The notes under the pieces are model-generated. The model had not been told where the DNA came from and did no database searches. It was given only the letters and a program-made list of their open reading frames with translations. 64,000 nt of DNA from contig NZ_WVVW01000001.1 in the NCBI RefSeq assembly GCF_009857815.1, forward strand, positions 496,001 to 560,000, given 5' to 3'. The translations under genes were made by a program, and so were the position numbers. Below, piece after piece: positions 41,469-49,907 of this stretch (positions are counted from its first letter, which is position 1; the number at the start of each line of letters is the position of its first letter). Source of the DNA: Pseudomaricurvus sp. HS19. GTDB lineage: Bacteria > Pseudomonadota > Gammaproteobacteria > Pseudomonadales > Cellvibrionaceae.

Positions 41469-42209
41469 ATGAGTATTAAAGGTAAAGTGGCGCTGGTAAC
41501 CGGCGCCAGTCGCGGCATTGGTGCGGCGATCGCGGATAATCTGGGTGCCCAGGGTGCCATCGTTATCGGTACCGCCACCAGCGCGGGTGGCGCAGAAGCC
41601 ATCAGTGCCCGTTTCGCCGGGAAGGGTGTAGAGGGTTGCGGCAAGGTGTTGAATGTTACGGATGCGGACTCCGTCGCCACATTGCTGAAAGAGGTGGGTG
41701 ATCAATACGGGGCGCCAGCAATCCTGGTTAATAACGCCGGTATTACCAAAGACAACCTGCTGATGCGCATGAGTGATGAGGAGTGGTTTGACGTGATCAA
41801 TACCAACCTCAGCGCCGTCTATCGACTGAGCAAGGCCTGCCTGCGGGGCATGATGAAGGCCCGTTGGGGTCGCATTATCAACATCAGCTCGGTGGTTGGC
41901 TCCATGGGTAACGCCGGTCAATCCAACTACGCGGCGACCAAAGCCGGTGTGGCTGGCTTCGCCCGCGCCCTGGCCAAGGAAGTGGGTTCCCGCGGCATTA
42001 CCGTTAACACGGTTGCGCCGGGCTTTATCGACACTGACATGACCCGTGAGTTGTCCGAGGATCAGAAGCAGGCGATGCTGGGTCAGATTGCCCTTGGTCG
42101 ACTGGGTCAGCCGGAAGAAATTGCCGCCGTTGTGGCTTTCCTGGCGAGTGATGCGGCGGCCTATATTACGGGCGATACACTGCACGTAAATGGTGGTATG
42201 TATATGTGA
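41469..42209 (+). CDS. fabG: 3-oxoacyl-ACP reductase
   Basis: NADPH-dependent short-chain dehydrogenase that reduces the beta-keto group in fatty-acid elongation. VTGASRGIGAAIAD (NADP site), NNAGITKDNLL, the Ser in NISSVVGSMGN and the YAATK catalytic pair are complete. 246 aa. The stop codon is the first arm of a hairpin (42209-42235), followed by the acpP promoter region. Confidence 0.97.
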   Translation: MSIKGKVALVTGASRGIGAAIADNLGAQGAIVIGTATSAGGAEAISARFAGKGVEGCGKVLNVTDADSVATLLKEVGDQYGAPAILVNNAGITKDNLLMRMSDEEWFDVINTNLSAVYRLSKACLRGMMKARWGRIINISSVVGSMGNAGQSNYAATKAGVAGFARALAKEVGSRGITVNTVAPGFIDTDMTRELSEDQKQAMLGQIALGRLGQPEEIAAVVAFLASDAAAYITGDTLHVNGGMYM

Positions 42210-42256
42210 TAACTCTCTGATTTTTAGAGAGTTATGGCCCTTTGGGCAAGTTTTTT
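42209..42256 (+). terminator. Hairpins between fabG and acpP
   Basis: First arm pair ATAACTCTCT (42209-42218) / AGAGAGTTAT (42226-42235), a perfect 10-bp stem. Right after it comes GCCC-TTT-GGGC (42237-42247), then AAG and six T (42251-42256). Together they may act as a terminator or attenuator of read-through into acpP. Confidence 0.55.
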
Positions 42257-42266
42257 ACCCGGATGC

Positions 42267-42308
42267 GTTACAACTCGGAATTTTCAATGTAGAATGCCTT
42301 CCGAGTTG
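42267..42308 (+). promoter_or_regulatory. Candidate acpP promoter embedded in an inverted repeat
   Basis: GTTACA (42267-42272), a 17-base spacer and TAGAAT (42290-42295). A perfect 10-bp inverted repeat CAACTCGGAA (42271-42280) / TTCCGAGTTG (42299-42308) covers the end of the -35 and the likely transcription start. The repeat may be a regulator site or a hairpin in the DNA/RNA. Confidence 0.6.
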
Positions 42309-42314
42309 GCCGTA

Positions 42315-42356
42315 CCTCAACTGAGCCGTTTGACTGAGGTTAGGAAACACGGCTCA
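42315..42356 (+). repeat. Overlapping inverted repeats in the acpP leader
   Basis: Two mutually exclusive pairs: ACCTCA (42315-42320) with TGAGGT (42335-42340), and TGAGCCGT (42322-42329) with ACGGCTCA (42349-42356). Such interlocked arms can form alternative structures in the leader RNA, just before the ribosome site TAGGAG. Confidence 0.45.
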
Positions 42357-42398
42357 AACTGCTAACTTTTTTATACCAATTAGGAGTTTTAGACCACT

Positions 42399-42635
42399 AT
42401 GAGCAGCATTGAAGAGCGCGTAAAGAAAATCGTTGCTGAACAACTGGGCGTTAAAGAAGAAGAAGTAAAGAACGAAGCTTCCTTCGTGGAAGATCTGGGC
42501 GCAGACTCCCTGGACACCGTTGAGCTGGTAATGGCTCTGGAAGAAGAATTCGAAACCGAGATCCCTGACGAAGAAGCTGAGAAGATCACCACTGTTCAGC
42601 TGGCTATCGATTACATCAACGCCAACCTGGGTTAA
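42399..42635 (+). CDS. acpP: Acyl carrier protein
   Basis: Carries growing acyl chains on a 4'-phosphopantetheine attached to Ser37 in [11 protein letters not shown]. 78 aa, very acidic, with the standard N-terminus [16 protein letters not shown]. The likely promoter and several inverted repeats precede it, and a strong terminator follows, so it should be made at a higher level than its neighbours, as in other bacteria. Confidence 0.98.
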   Translation: MSSIEERVKKIVAEQLGVKEEEVKNEASFVEDLGADSLDTVELVMALEEEFETEIPDEEAEKITTVQLAIDYINANLG

Positions 42636-42694
42636 TCCCGGGCTGTGGCTTGAGTAAAAAGCCTACCGTTTCGTCCTTGGACTAAGCGTTTCTC

Positions 42695-42731
42695 AAAAAA
42701 GCCGCTCTATCACCGTATAGGCGGCTTTTTT
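42695..42731 (+). terminator. Intrinsic terminator after acpP
   Basis: AAAAAAGCCGC / GCGGCTTTTTT, 11-bp stem continued inward by CTAT/ATAG after one bulged base, ending in a T-run. It stands 60 bases after the acpP stop and before fabF. Confidence 0.92.
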
Positions 42732-42837
42732 GTTTCCTGTAGCACTATTTCTTATTACTCTTAACAAAAGCAGAAAGTCGCACGCGTAATGGCGATGGTT
42801 GCACTTGGTTGCGGACAGAATAATTTTAGGAGGCAGC

Positions 42838-44079
42838 GTGTCGCGTCGTAGAGTTGTGGTAACAGGTTTGGGGATGGTCACGCCGTTAGGCAACGATGTG
42901 GCATCTACCTGGGAAGGTATTCTGGCAGGGCGCAGCGGTGCAGCGCCCATTGAGACATTTGACGCCTCAGCCTACACCACCACCTTCAGTGCCGCAGTCA
43001 AAAACTTTTCACCTGAGCCGTATCTGGCCGCCAAAGACGCCCGCAAGATGGATCTCTTTATCCAGTACGGCATGGTGGCGGGAATCCAGGCCATTGAAGA
43101 TTCCGGCATTGAGATTACCGAAGAGAACGCACCACGCATTGGTGCTGCCATCGGTGCCGGTATCGGTGGTATTGCCTCTATCGAAGAGGGCAAGCACGTC
43201 ATCGATACCAAAGGTCCACGCAAGATGTCGCCGTTCTTTGTACCGGGCGCCATCATCAACATGATCGCGGGTAACCTCAGTATTCGTTACGGCTTTAAAG
43301 GTCCTAATATTTCCATCGTCACGGCATGTACTACCGGTACCCACAATATCGGCGTAGCGGCACGCATGATTCAGTACGGCGAAGCGGATGTGATGATTGC
43401 CGGCGGTGCCGAGATGGCCTGTACGCCGGTTGGCCTGGGTGGCTTTGCTGCAGCCCGTGCGCTCTCCAATCGCAACGACAATCCTCAGGCGGCCAGTCGC
43501 CCCTGGGACCGGGATCGCGACGGCTTTGTGCTGGGCGACGGCGCCGGTGTGCTGGTGCTGGAAGAGTACGAACAGGCGAAGGCCCGCGGCGCAAAGATTT
43601 ACGCGGAACTGGTTGGTTTCGGTATGAGTGGTGATGCCTATCACATGACCTCTCCACCTGAAGATGGCGCTGGTGCAGCCATGTCCATGCGCAATGCCAT
43701 TAATGACGCCGGCATTGATCTGGCCAGCATCAACTACATTAATGCCCATGGCACATCCACGCCTGCGGGTGATGTGGCCGAGTGCAAGGCAGTCAAGAGT
43801 GTGATGGGCAGTGCCATCGATCAGGTGGCGGTCAGCTCCACCAAGTCCATGATCGGTCACTTGCTGGGCGCTGCCGGCAGTGTGGAAGCAATTTTTAGTG
43901 TACTGGCTATTCGCGACCAGGTTGCACCACCGACTATCAACCTCGACAACCCGGATGAAGGTTGTGACATTAACCTGGTGCCGCACACCGCGCAGGAGCG
44001 TGTCATTGACGCTGCGCTCTCCAACTCGTTCGGGTTTGGTGGCACCAACGGTTCACTCCTGTTCCGCAAACTCTCCTGA
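42838..44079 (+). CDS. fabF: 3-oxoacyl-ACP synthase II
   Basis: Condensing enzyme of fatty-acid elongation. Catalytic Cys in [10 protein letters not shown], His in [11 protein letters not shown] and His in [12 protein letters not shown] are all present. I start at GTG 42838 ([13 protein letters not shown]), which has AGGAGG 4 bases before it; the frame extends 13 residues upstream without support. 413 aa, equal to E. coli FabF. The acpP terminator lies just before it, so it may depend on read-through or its own promoter. Confidence 0.97.
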   Translation: MSRRRVVVTGLGMVTPLGNDVASTWEGILAGRSGAAPIETFDASAYTTTFSAAVKNFSPEPYLAAKDARKMDLFIQYGMVAGIQAIEDSGIEITEENAPRIGAAIGAGIGGIASIEEGKHVIDTKGPRKMSPFFVPGAIINMIAGNLSIRYGFKGPNISIVTACTTGTHNIGVAARMIQYGEADVMIAGGAEMACTPVGLGGFAAARALSNRNDNPQAASRPWDRDRDGFVLGDGAGVLVLEEYEQAKARGAKIYAELVGFGMSGDAYHMTSPPEDGAGAAMSMRNAINDAGIDLASINYINAHGTSTPAGDVAECKAVKSVMGSAIDQVAVSSTKSMIGHLLGAAGSVEAIFSVLAIRDQVAPPTINLDNPDEGCDINLVPHTAQERVIDAALSNSFGFGGTNGSLLFRKLS

Positions 44080-44087
44080 TCTGCAGG

Positions 44088-44113
44088 CGGCAACCGGGAT
44101 AAACCGGTTGCCG
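44088..44113 (+). other. Hairpin immediately before pabC
   Basis: CGGCAACCGG / CCGGTTGCCG, perfect 10-bp stem with a 6-base loop, starting 9 bases after the fabF stop and ending 7 bases before the pabC ATG. No ribosome site stands between hairpin and ATG. It may limit pabC translation or mark the end of the fabF message. Confidence 0.6.
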
Positions 44114-44120
44114 TAGTACC

Positions 44121-44966
44121 ATGCCTGTCTGCGTTAACGGTCGTTCCACAGAACAGCTGTCTGTTTATGACCGCGCGGTTGCCTATGGCGACGGCGTTTT
44201 CGAAACCTGCCGCCTGATCGACGGGCAGTTGCCGCTCTGGTCTTATCACCGGGCGAGGCTGTTGGAAAGTAGTCAGCGGCTCGATATCCCTCTCGACATT
44301 GCTCAGGTCACCGACGCTATTGCGCGGGTGTTGCGGCGTTGTGAAGCCAGTCAGCGCCTAAGCGGTGTTATCAAATGTATTGTCAGTCGTGGCAGCGGCG
44401 GTCGCGGTTACGGTTATACGGACGATATGGATCCTACCGTGGTGGTGTTCTGGGCACCGATGCCGGTGGTTGATCATAAACCGCTTAAGCTCGTGATTTG
44501 CGATCAGCGACTGGGTCTTCAGCCTGCGTTGGCGGGAATGAAACACCTGAACCGACTGGAAAATGTCATGCTCAAAGGCGAATGCCAGAAGAAGGGCGTA
44601 GAGGATGGTGTCGTCGTCAGTATTGAGGGCAATATCATCGAAACGACACACAGTAATCTGATTGTGCAGCGCGAAGGCAAGCTGCTAACGCCGAGGCTTG
44701 ATCGTTGTGGTGTCTCCGGAGTCATGCGCCAGTACCTGATGGGCAGCGTGGCCCCGTCAGCCGGGCTGGCTATCGAGGAGGCAGACCTGTCGCTGGCAGA
44801 GCTGGAAAGCATTGCAGGCGCACTCACCTGCAACAGCATTCGTGGTGTGCATGAGGTGGCACAGATTGATACGGTAAAACTGACGACTGGTGATCTGTTG
44901 CAACAACTGTTGCAGGCGTGGCGATCAAAACCCTATCCGGATGCCAGCGGAGGATATCCGTGCTGA
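44121..44966 (+). CDS. pabC: Aminodeoxychorismate lyase
   Basis: PLP enzyme of the fold-type IV group that releases 4-aminobenzoate and pyruvate in folate synthesis. VYDRAVAYGDGVFETCR is the N-terminal signature and the PLP Lys is in GMKHLNRLENV. ETTHSNLIVQREGKLLTP and the CNSIRGVHEV close fit the family. 281 aa. It sits between fabF and mltG, as in E. coli and Pseudomonas. There is no visible ribosome site before its ATG, only a hairpin. pabB, which supplies its substrate, begins at the far end of this window. Confidence 0.95.
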   Translation: MPVCVNGRSTEQLSVYDRAVAYGDGVFETCRLIDGQLPLWSYHRARLLESSQRLDIPLDIAQVTDAIARVLRRCEASQRLSGVIKCIVSRGSGGRGYGYTDDMDPTVVVFWAPMPVVDHKPLKLVICDQRLGLQPALAGMKHLNRLENVMLKGECQKKGVEDGVVVSIEGNIIETTHSNLIVQREGKLLTPRLDRCGVSGVMRQYLMGSVAPSAGLAIEEADLSLAELESIAGALTCNSIRGVHEVAQIDTVKLTTGDLLQQLLQAWRSKPYPDASGGYPC

Positions 44967-45991
44967 TGCGACGCGTGTGGCAATTTCTGGGCTTGCTGAT
45001 AGTTCTCGGTGCTGTGGGCGTGGCTCTGGCGCTGCTGGCTGCCCGCAACTGGTTGTCTGAGCCGGTAGTCATGGGAGTGGATACTTTTATGCTGCAGCCC
45101 GGCGACAATCTCTACAGTGTAAGCCGTCGCTTGCCAGCCATCGATGGTGAAATCACTCGTCGCATATGGATAGCCCATGCAAGGCTTTCCGGCGCGACCA
45201 ACATCAAACAGGGCGAGTATGAATTGCCGCCGCTGATCAGTCCTGCTGAGCTGCTGCAGTTGTTTAACGATGGCAAGGTGAAGCAGCGTACGTTTACCTG
45301 GGTGGAAGGGATAACCGCTTCCCAGGCGCTGGCAGTTCTACGTGCACAGCCCTACCTCGCGGAGGCGCAACCTGCACTGACGGTGGAGAGTTTGCGTGCG
45401 GAACTGCAGCTGGATTACCCCAGTGCAGAAGGGTGGCTGTTTCCGGATACCTACCACTACAGTCGCGATGCCAGCCCCTGGGAATTGATCCGCCAGTCTT
45501 ACCAGCGGATGCAGTCTGCGCTGGATGCGGAGTGGGAGGGCAGGGCGGCGGGTTTGCCTTACAACTCGCCTTACGAGGCGCTGGTTATGGCATCCATTAT
45601 TGAAAAAGAGACCGGTGCACCGGAAGAGCGGGCAGAAATCGCGGGTGTGTTCGTGCGCCGCTTGCAAAAGGGGATGCGCTTGCAGACAGACCCCACGGTT
45701 ATCTACGGCCTCGGTGAGGAGTATCAGGGTAATATTCGGCGCAAACACCTGCGCCAGCCCACCCCCTACAATACCTATGTGATCAAGGGATTGCCGCCAA
45801 CGCCGATTGCGCTACCCGGTCGCGATTCCATTCACGCTGCGTTGCATCCGGCCGCAGGCGAGACGCTCTTCTTTGTGGCCAAGGGTGATGGTACTCATCA
45901 GTTTTCCGTCACCTTGCAGGAGCATGAAGCCGCCGTGCGGGCCTACCAGCTCAAGCGCGCTGAAAACTACCGCTCGAGCCCGGCGCAGTAA
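44960..45991 (+). CDS. mltG: Endolytic murein transglycosylase MltG
   Basis: Inner-membrane enzyme that cuts nascent glycan strands and sets their length. One N-terminal helix (FLGLLIVLGAVGVALALLA), a LysM-like part with LQPGDNLYSVSRRL, then the YceG domain with the catalytic Glu in ASIIEKETG and the LQTDPTVIYGLG region. 343 aa from GTG 44960, which has GGAGG 6 bases upstream and overlaps pabC; an ATG 6 bases later would overlap the pabC stop by one base. Either start gives a normal length (E. coli 340). Confidence 0.95.
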   Translation: MLMRRVWQFLGLLIVLGAVGVALALLAARNWLSEPVVMGVDTFMLQPGDNLYSVSRRLPAIDGEITRRIWIAHARLSGATNIKQGEYELPPLISPAELLQLFNDGKVKQRTFTWVEGITASQALAVLRAQPYLAEAQPALTVESLRAELQLDYPSAEGWLFPDTYHYSRDASPWELIRQSYQRMQSALDAEWEGRAAGLPYNSPYEALVMASIIEKETGAPEERAEIAGVFVRRLQKGMRLQTDPTVIYGLGEEYQGNIRRKHLRQPTPYNTYVIKGLPPTPIALPGRDSIHAALHPAAGETLFFVAKGDGTHQFSVTLQEHEAAVRAYQLKRAENYRSSPAQ

Positions 45992-46041
45992 ATCCGGTTG
46001 CCAATCAGGCTGCACGTGCGGCCACCTGACAGGAGAGCCCA

Positions 46042-46680
46042 GTGCCACAGAAAGGAAAGTTCATTACCCTGGAGGGGACCGAAGGTGTGGGCAAGAGCAC
46101 CAACCTGGAGTTCATCCGCCATTGGCTGCAGTCTCAGGGTATTCCTCTGGTGGTGACGCGGGAACCTGGTGGTACACCATTGGCAGAGGAGGTGCGGGAG
46201 TTGTTGCTGAGCCCGCGGCAGGAACGCGTCGATCATAAAGCCGAACTGTTGCTGGTATTCGCCGCCCGGGCCCAGCACCTGGCGCAGGTGATTCGGCCGG
46301 CGCTGGAGCGCGGCGACTGGGTACTTTGCGACCGCTTTACCGATGCCACCTTTGCCTATCAGGGCAGTGGTCGCGGCTTGCCTTTGTCGATGATTACCGA
46401 GCTGGAAACCATGGTGCAGGAAGGTTTACAGCCGGACCTCACCCTGTTGCTCGACATAGACGTCGAAACCGGCCTGGCCCGGGCCAGTGCCCGCGGTGAT
46501 ATGGATCGCTTTGAAAGCGAGGCGGTTGAATTTTTCCAGCGCGTGCGCGGCGGTTACCGTGCGCGGATGGAGGCATCTCCGCAGCGTTTTGCGTTGATCG
46601 ATGCCGGTCAGGAGTTACCTGCGGTGCAGGCGGATATCGAACAGGTGCTGCAGCGACTGGTAGCTACTGTCGCGAGCTGA
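46042..46680 (+). CDS. tmk: Thymidylate kinase
   Basis: Phosphorylates dTMP to dTDP. P-loop [25 protein letters not shown], the DR in [19 protein letters not shown] and the LID region [12 protein letters not shown] are present. 212 aa. The start is GTG at 46042 behind AGGAG. It ends 15 bases before the end of the convergent rluA gene, which separates it from holB. Confidence 0.96.
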   Translation: MPQKGKFITLEGTEGVGKSTNLEFIRHWLQSQGIPLVVTREPGGTPLAEEVRELLLSPRQERVDHKAELLLVFAARAQHLAQVIRPALERGDWVLCDRFTDATFAYQGSGRGLPLSMITELETMVQEGLQPDLTLLLDIDVETGLARASARGDMDRFESEAVEFFQRVRGGYRARMEASPQRFALIDAGQELPAVQADIEQVLQRLVATVAS

Positions 46681-46695
46681 TGTATTGCGTCGATA

Positions 46696-47346
46696 TCAGA
46701 ACGGGACGGCACTCTGCAGATGAATTTCCTGCTGGCTGTAAGGGTCGGTAAAGCGCAGTTCGCAGGCGTGCAACAGCAGCCTTTCTGATGCACTGCGTAC
46801 GGTGGCAGTAGCGTAAAGTTCATCCCCGACAATGGCGTGACCCAGGGCCAGCATGTGTACCCTCAGCTGGTGTGACCTGCCGGTTACCGGCACCAGGCTT
46901 ACCCGGGATTGATCGCGGGAGGCGTTATAGTCCAGCAGCTGATAATGGGTCAGGGCTGCCTTGCCGTGGGTGAAACAGACTTTCTGTTTGGGGCGCTGTG
47001 GCCAGTCACAGATTAATGGCAGTTCCACGGAGCCGTTATGGGTCGGGATGCGGCCACCGACAACCGCTTCATAACGCTTGCTGATGCGGCGTTCCTGAAA
47101 CAGCCTGCTGAACTCCCTCAGGGCGTCGGCGTTCCTGGCCACCAGCACCAGGCCGGAGGTAGCCATGTCGAGGCGATGGATGACCCGGGCATTGGGGTAG
47201 AGCCTTTGCACGCGGCTAATCAGGCAGTCCTGTTTGTCCGGTCCCTTGCCGGGTACCGTAAGCAAGCCGGAAGGCTTGTTTACCGCCAGCAGCTGGTCGC
47301 TCTGGTAGACAATGTCGGGTTCCTGCAGGTGCATGGCAGCGGTCAT
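46696..47346 (-). CDS. rluA: RluA-family pseudouridine synthase
   Basis: Makes pseudouridine in RNA; at 216 aa without an S4 domain it fits RluA, which modifies 23S rRNA U746 and tRNA U32. The catalytic Asp is in HRLDMATSGLV; GRSHQLRVHMLALGHAIVGDELY is a second signature. Two in-frame starts 4 residues apart (47346 and 47334) are possible. It runs antisense to its neighbours, inserted between tmk and holB, which are adjacent in Pseudomonas. The specific target is inferred from length and similarity. Confidence 0.9.
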   Translation of the reverse strand: MTAAMHLQEPDIVYQSDQLLAVNKPSGLLTVPGKGPDKQDCLISRVQRLYPNARVIHRLDMATSGLVLVARNADALREFSRLFQERRISKRYEAVVGGRIPTHNGSVELPLICDWPQRPKQKVCFTHGKAALTHYQLLDYNASRDQSRVSLVPVTGRSHQLRVHMLALGHAIVGDELYATATVRSASERLLLHACELRFTDPYSQQEIHLQSAVPF

Positions 47347-47513
47347 GGGATTTGTTACTCATCGGTTGAGGGGCGGATTATGGCAACCGGCCGGCTGCGC
47401 CTCAAGCGCTTGGTCAGGTTTGGGCGGCTTGCTAAGCTTGCTGCGGGCAACAAACGGCCCGCGGTCGGCAAACAATGTTTAAAGGCCCTGACAAGAGGGC
47501 GGTGGGATCAAGT

Positions 47514-48569
47514 ATGACTACAGAGACTGAAGCCGCATCGGTGCGTCCCAGCGTCGCCTACAGCTGGCAGCAGGCCCAATGGCAGCGGTTGGCGGACCTG
47601 CATCGTGACCGGCGTTTGCCACACGCGTTGATGCTGGCTGGTCCCGCAGGCACCGGCAAGCGTCATTTTGCGGATTGTCTCGCCGCGCTGCTGTTGTGCC
47701 TGTCACCGGTTAACCAGGTGGCCTGTGGCCGCTGCAAAGGGTGCGACCTGGTGCGCGCCGGAACCCATCCGGACCTGCTGATGCTGCAGCCGGAGGAGAA
47801 GAGCCGGGTGATCAAGATCAGCCAGGTGCGTGAGGCAACCGATTTTCTCGCCAAAACCGGGCAGCAGGGCGGGCGCAAGGTGGCGCTGATTCAGCCTGCC
47901 GAGGCCCTCAACGTCAATGCCGCCAATGCGCTGCTGAAAAGCCTTGAAGAGCCGGCGGGCGATACCACACTGATACTGGTCTCCCATGCTCCCAGCCAGG
48001 TGATGGCCACCATCCGCAGTCGCTGCCAGCTGGTGGACTTCCCCATCCCCGAGACGAGTGTCAGCCTGGCGTGGCTGGCACCGCTGGTCACAGGGCACAA
48101 ACCTGAATATCTGCTGCACTGCGCGGGTGGTGCACCTGTCGCGGCCCGGGACCTGCTGCAGGGGGATGTCCTGGAGCAGCGTCAGGAGCTGGCTGGCTGG
48201 CTGCAGGCCATAGGGCAGGCACGAATCAGTCCGCTGGATGTGGCGGCAAAGTTGTCCGGTGATCCGCTACAAACGGTAGAGTGGATGTTGCAGTGGGTTC
48301 AGGCGGGCATTCGCGCGGCAGTAACCGGCGTGGATGAGGGGCTGAATGAGGTGGAGGCACCCTTGCTGGAGGCGCTTGCCGCAGTGCCGGAGCAGATCGG
48401 CTTCCGGTTTATGGACAAGCTGATGCAGTTGAAGCGTCAGCTGCTGTCCAACGTGGCCCTCAATAAGCAGCTGTTGCAGGAGGAGCTGATGCTCGACTGG
48501 CAGGCGTTGATGAAACAATCGGCACTGCTGCAGCAAAGTAGACAGCAGATGGTGAATGGATTACTTTAA
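47514..48569 (+). CDS. holB: DNA polymerase III delta' subunit
   Basis: Clamp-loader subunit. P-loop-like GPAGTGKRHF, zinc cysteines in CGRCKGCDLVRAGTHPD, the RVIKISQVREA stretch, and NALLKSLEEPAGDTTLILVSHAPSQVMATIRSRCQ with the SRC motif. 351 aa from the ATG at 47514 (MTTETEAASV); the open frame reaches back 13 residues without support. It is followed by pilZ and tatD. Confidence 0.95.
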   Translation: MTTETEAASVRPSVAYSWQQAQWQRLADLHRDRRLPHALMLAGPAGTGKRHFADCLAALLLCLSPVNQVACGRCKGCDLVRAGTHPDLLMLQPEEKSRVIKISQVREATDFLAKTGQQGGRKVALIQPAEALNVNAANALLKSLEEPAGDTTLILVSHAPSQVMATIRSRCQLVDFPIPETSVSLAWLAPLVTGHKPEYLLHCAGGAPVAARDLLQGDVLEQRQELAGWLQAIGQARISPLDVAAKLSGDPLQTVEWMLQWVQAGIRAAVTGVDEGLNEVEAPLLEALAAVPEQIGFRFMDKLMQLKRQLLSNVALNKQLLQEELMLDWQALMKQSALLQQSRQQMVNGLL

Positions 48570-48645
48570 CGACGTCTTTTCGCTCTGACAGCGGGGTAGC
48601 TTACCTCTCTGTACATGCTCCCACAGGATATAGGCTGGACTCCAT

Positions 48646-48999
48646 ATGCAAGGACTCGGTGGCGGTGCCCGCAGCGGCATTCTCTCCCTGACCATTAAAG
48701 ACAAGGCGGTGTTGTACGCGGCCTACATGCCGTTTGTGCAAAATGGCGGTCTGTTTATCCCCACCAGCAAGACCTATCAGCTGGGGGATGAGGTATTTAT
48801 GCTGCTCAACCTGATGGATGAGGCTGAAAAGTTACCGGTGGCCGGCAAGGTGGTGTGGATCACTCCCAGGGGCGCGCAAGGTAATCGTGCTGCCGGTATT
48901 GGTGTGCAGTTCACTGGCCAGGATGACACCGCAGCCAAAAAAATTGAAACCTACCTGGCCGGCTCGCTGGAGTCAGATCGCCCCACCCATACCATGTAA
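48646..48999 (+). CDS. pilZ: PilZ-domain protein, type IV pilus assembly
   Basis: 117-aa PilZ-type protein of the kind found downstream of holB in Pseudomonas and needed for type IV pilus assembly. GGLFIPTSKTYQLGDEVFMLLNL and KVVWITPRG fit this group. The RxxxR c-di-GMP motif at the N-terminus is missing (GLGGGARSGILSL), as in the pilus-assembly PilZ that does not bind c-di-GMP. The ATG at 48646 follows a weak site. tatD comes next. Confidence 0.93.
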   Translation: MQGLGGGARSGILSLTIKDKAVLYAAYMPFVQNGGLFIPTSKTYQLGDEVFMLLNLMDEAEKLPVAGKVVWITPRGAQGNRAAGIGVQFTGQDDTAAKKIETYLAGSLESDRPTHTM

Positions 49000-49116
49000 G
49001 GCTTCCGTGCCCGGATTCAGCCGGGCACCGCGGCTGCCATCGCCGCCGCTTCCTGCTATCATCCCGCTTTCTTCTCCGCCAACAGCAGCCGCTGTGCCTA
49101 TCAGTTGTAGATTCCT

Positions 49117-49899
49117 ATGCTCGTCGATTCCCATTGCCACCTTGATCGTCTGAAACTGGACAAATATGAGGGTAACCTCGATGCCGCTGTTGAGGCAGCG
49201 CGGCAGGCCGGTGTTGGCCAGATGCTGTGTGTGGGGATCAGTGTTGAAAACCGGGAGCAGGTGGTTGCCCTGGCCGAGCGCTACGACGAGGTGGTGGCAT
49301 CAGTGGGAGTGCATCCGTTGGATGTCGATAAAGGGCTGGCGGCAGAGGCGCAGTTGCTGCAGTGGGCGCAACACCCCAAGGTGGTTGCCCTGGGAGAGAC
49401 CGGTCTCGATTACTACTACAGCGATGAGAGTCGTGAACTGCAGCAGGAGAGCTTTGCGGTCCATTTGCGCGCGGCGGGGGAGGCCGGCTTACCGGTTATT
49501 GTCCATACCCGCGACGCGCGTCAGGATACGCTGGATATGATTCGCGAACACGGCAACCCGGAGCACGCCGGTGTGCTGCACTGTTTTACGGAAAGCTGGG
49601 AGATGGCGCGCGCGGCGTTGGATATGAACTACTACATATCCTTGTCCGGCATCGTCACGTTCAAAAACGCCGAAGAGTTGAGGGAGGTGGCCCGGCTGGT
49701 ACCGCTAGAGCGGCTGCTGGTGGAAACCGATTCGCCTTACCTTGCGCCGGTCCCGTTTCGTGGCAAGCCTAATGAGCCGGCATTTGTGCGCGAAGTAGCG
49801 CAGTTTGTCGCCGTTCTCAAAGGACTGGATTACCACAGCTTTTGTGAGGCAACCGGAGAGAACTTCCGGCGCCTGTTTCCCAAGGCCGCCGGACTCTGA
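49117..49899 (+). CDS. TatD-family metal-dependent DNase (YcfH type)
   Basis: Metal-dependent 3'-5' exonuclease family. Metal ligands: HCHLD at residues 6-10, GETGLDYYY (Glu), VHTRDA, HCFTE and VETDSPYLAP. 260 aa. Its place after holB-pilZ matches the ycfH position in E. coli and Pseudomonas. No ribosome site is visible before its ATG. The cellular role of this TatD paralogue is not firmly known. Confidence 0.95.
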   Translation: MLVDSHCHLDRLKLDKYEGNLDAAVEAARQAGVGQMLCVGISVENREQVVALAERYDEVVASVGVHPLDVDKGLAAEAQLLQWAQHPKVVALGETGLDYYYSDESRELQQESFAVHLRAAGEAGLPVIVHTRDARQDTLDMIREHGNPEHAGVLHCFTESWEMARAALDMNYYISLSGIVTFKNAEELREVARLVPLERLLVETDSPYLAPVPFRGKPNEPAFVREVAQFVAVLKGLDYHSFCEATGENFRRLFPKAAGL

Positions 49900-49907
49900 C
49901 GGCCAGA

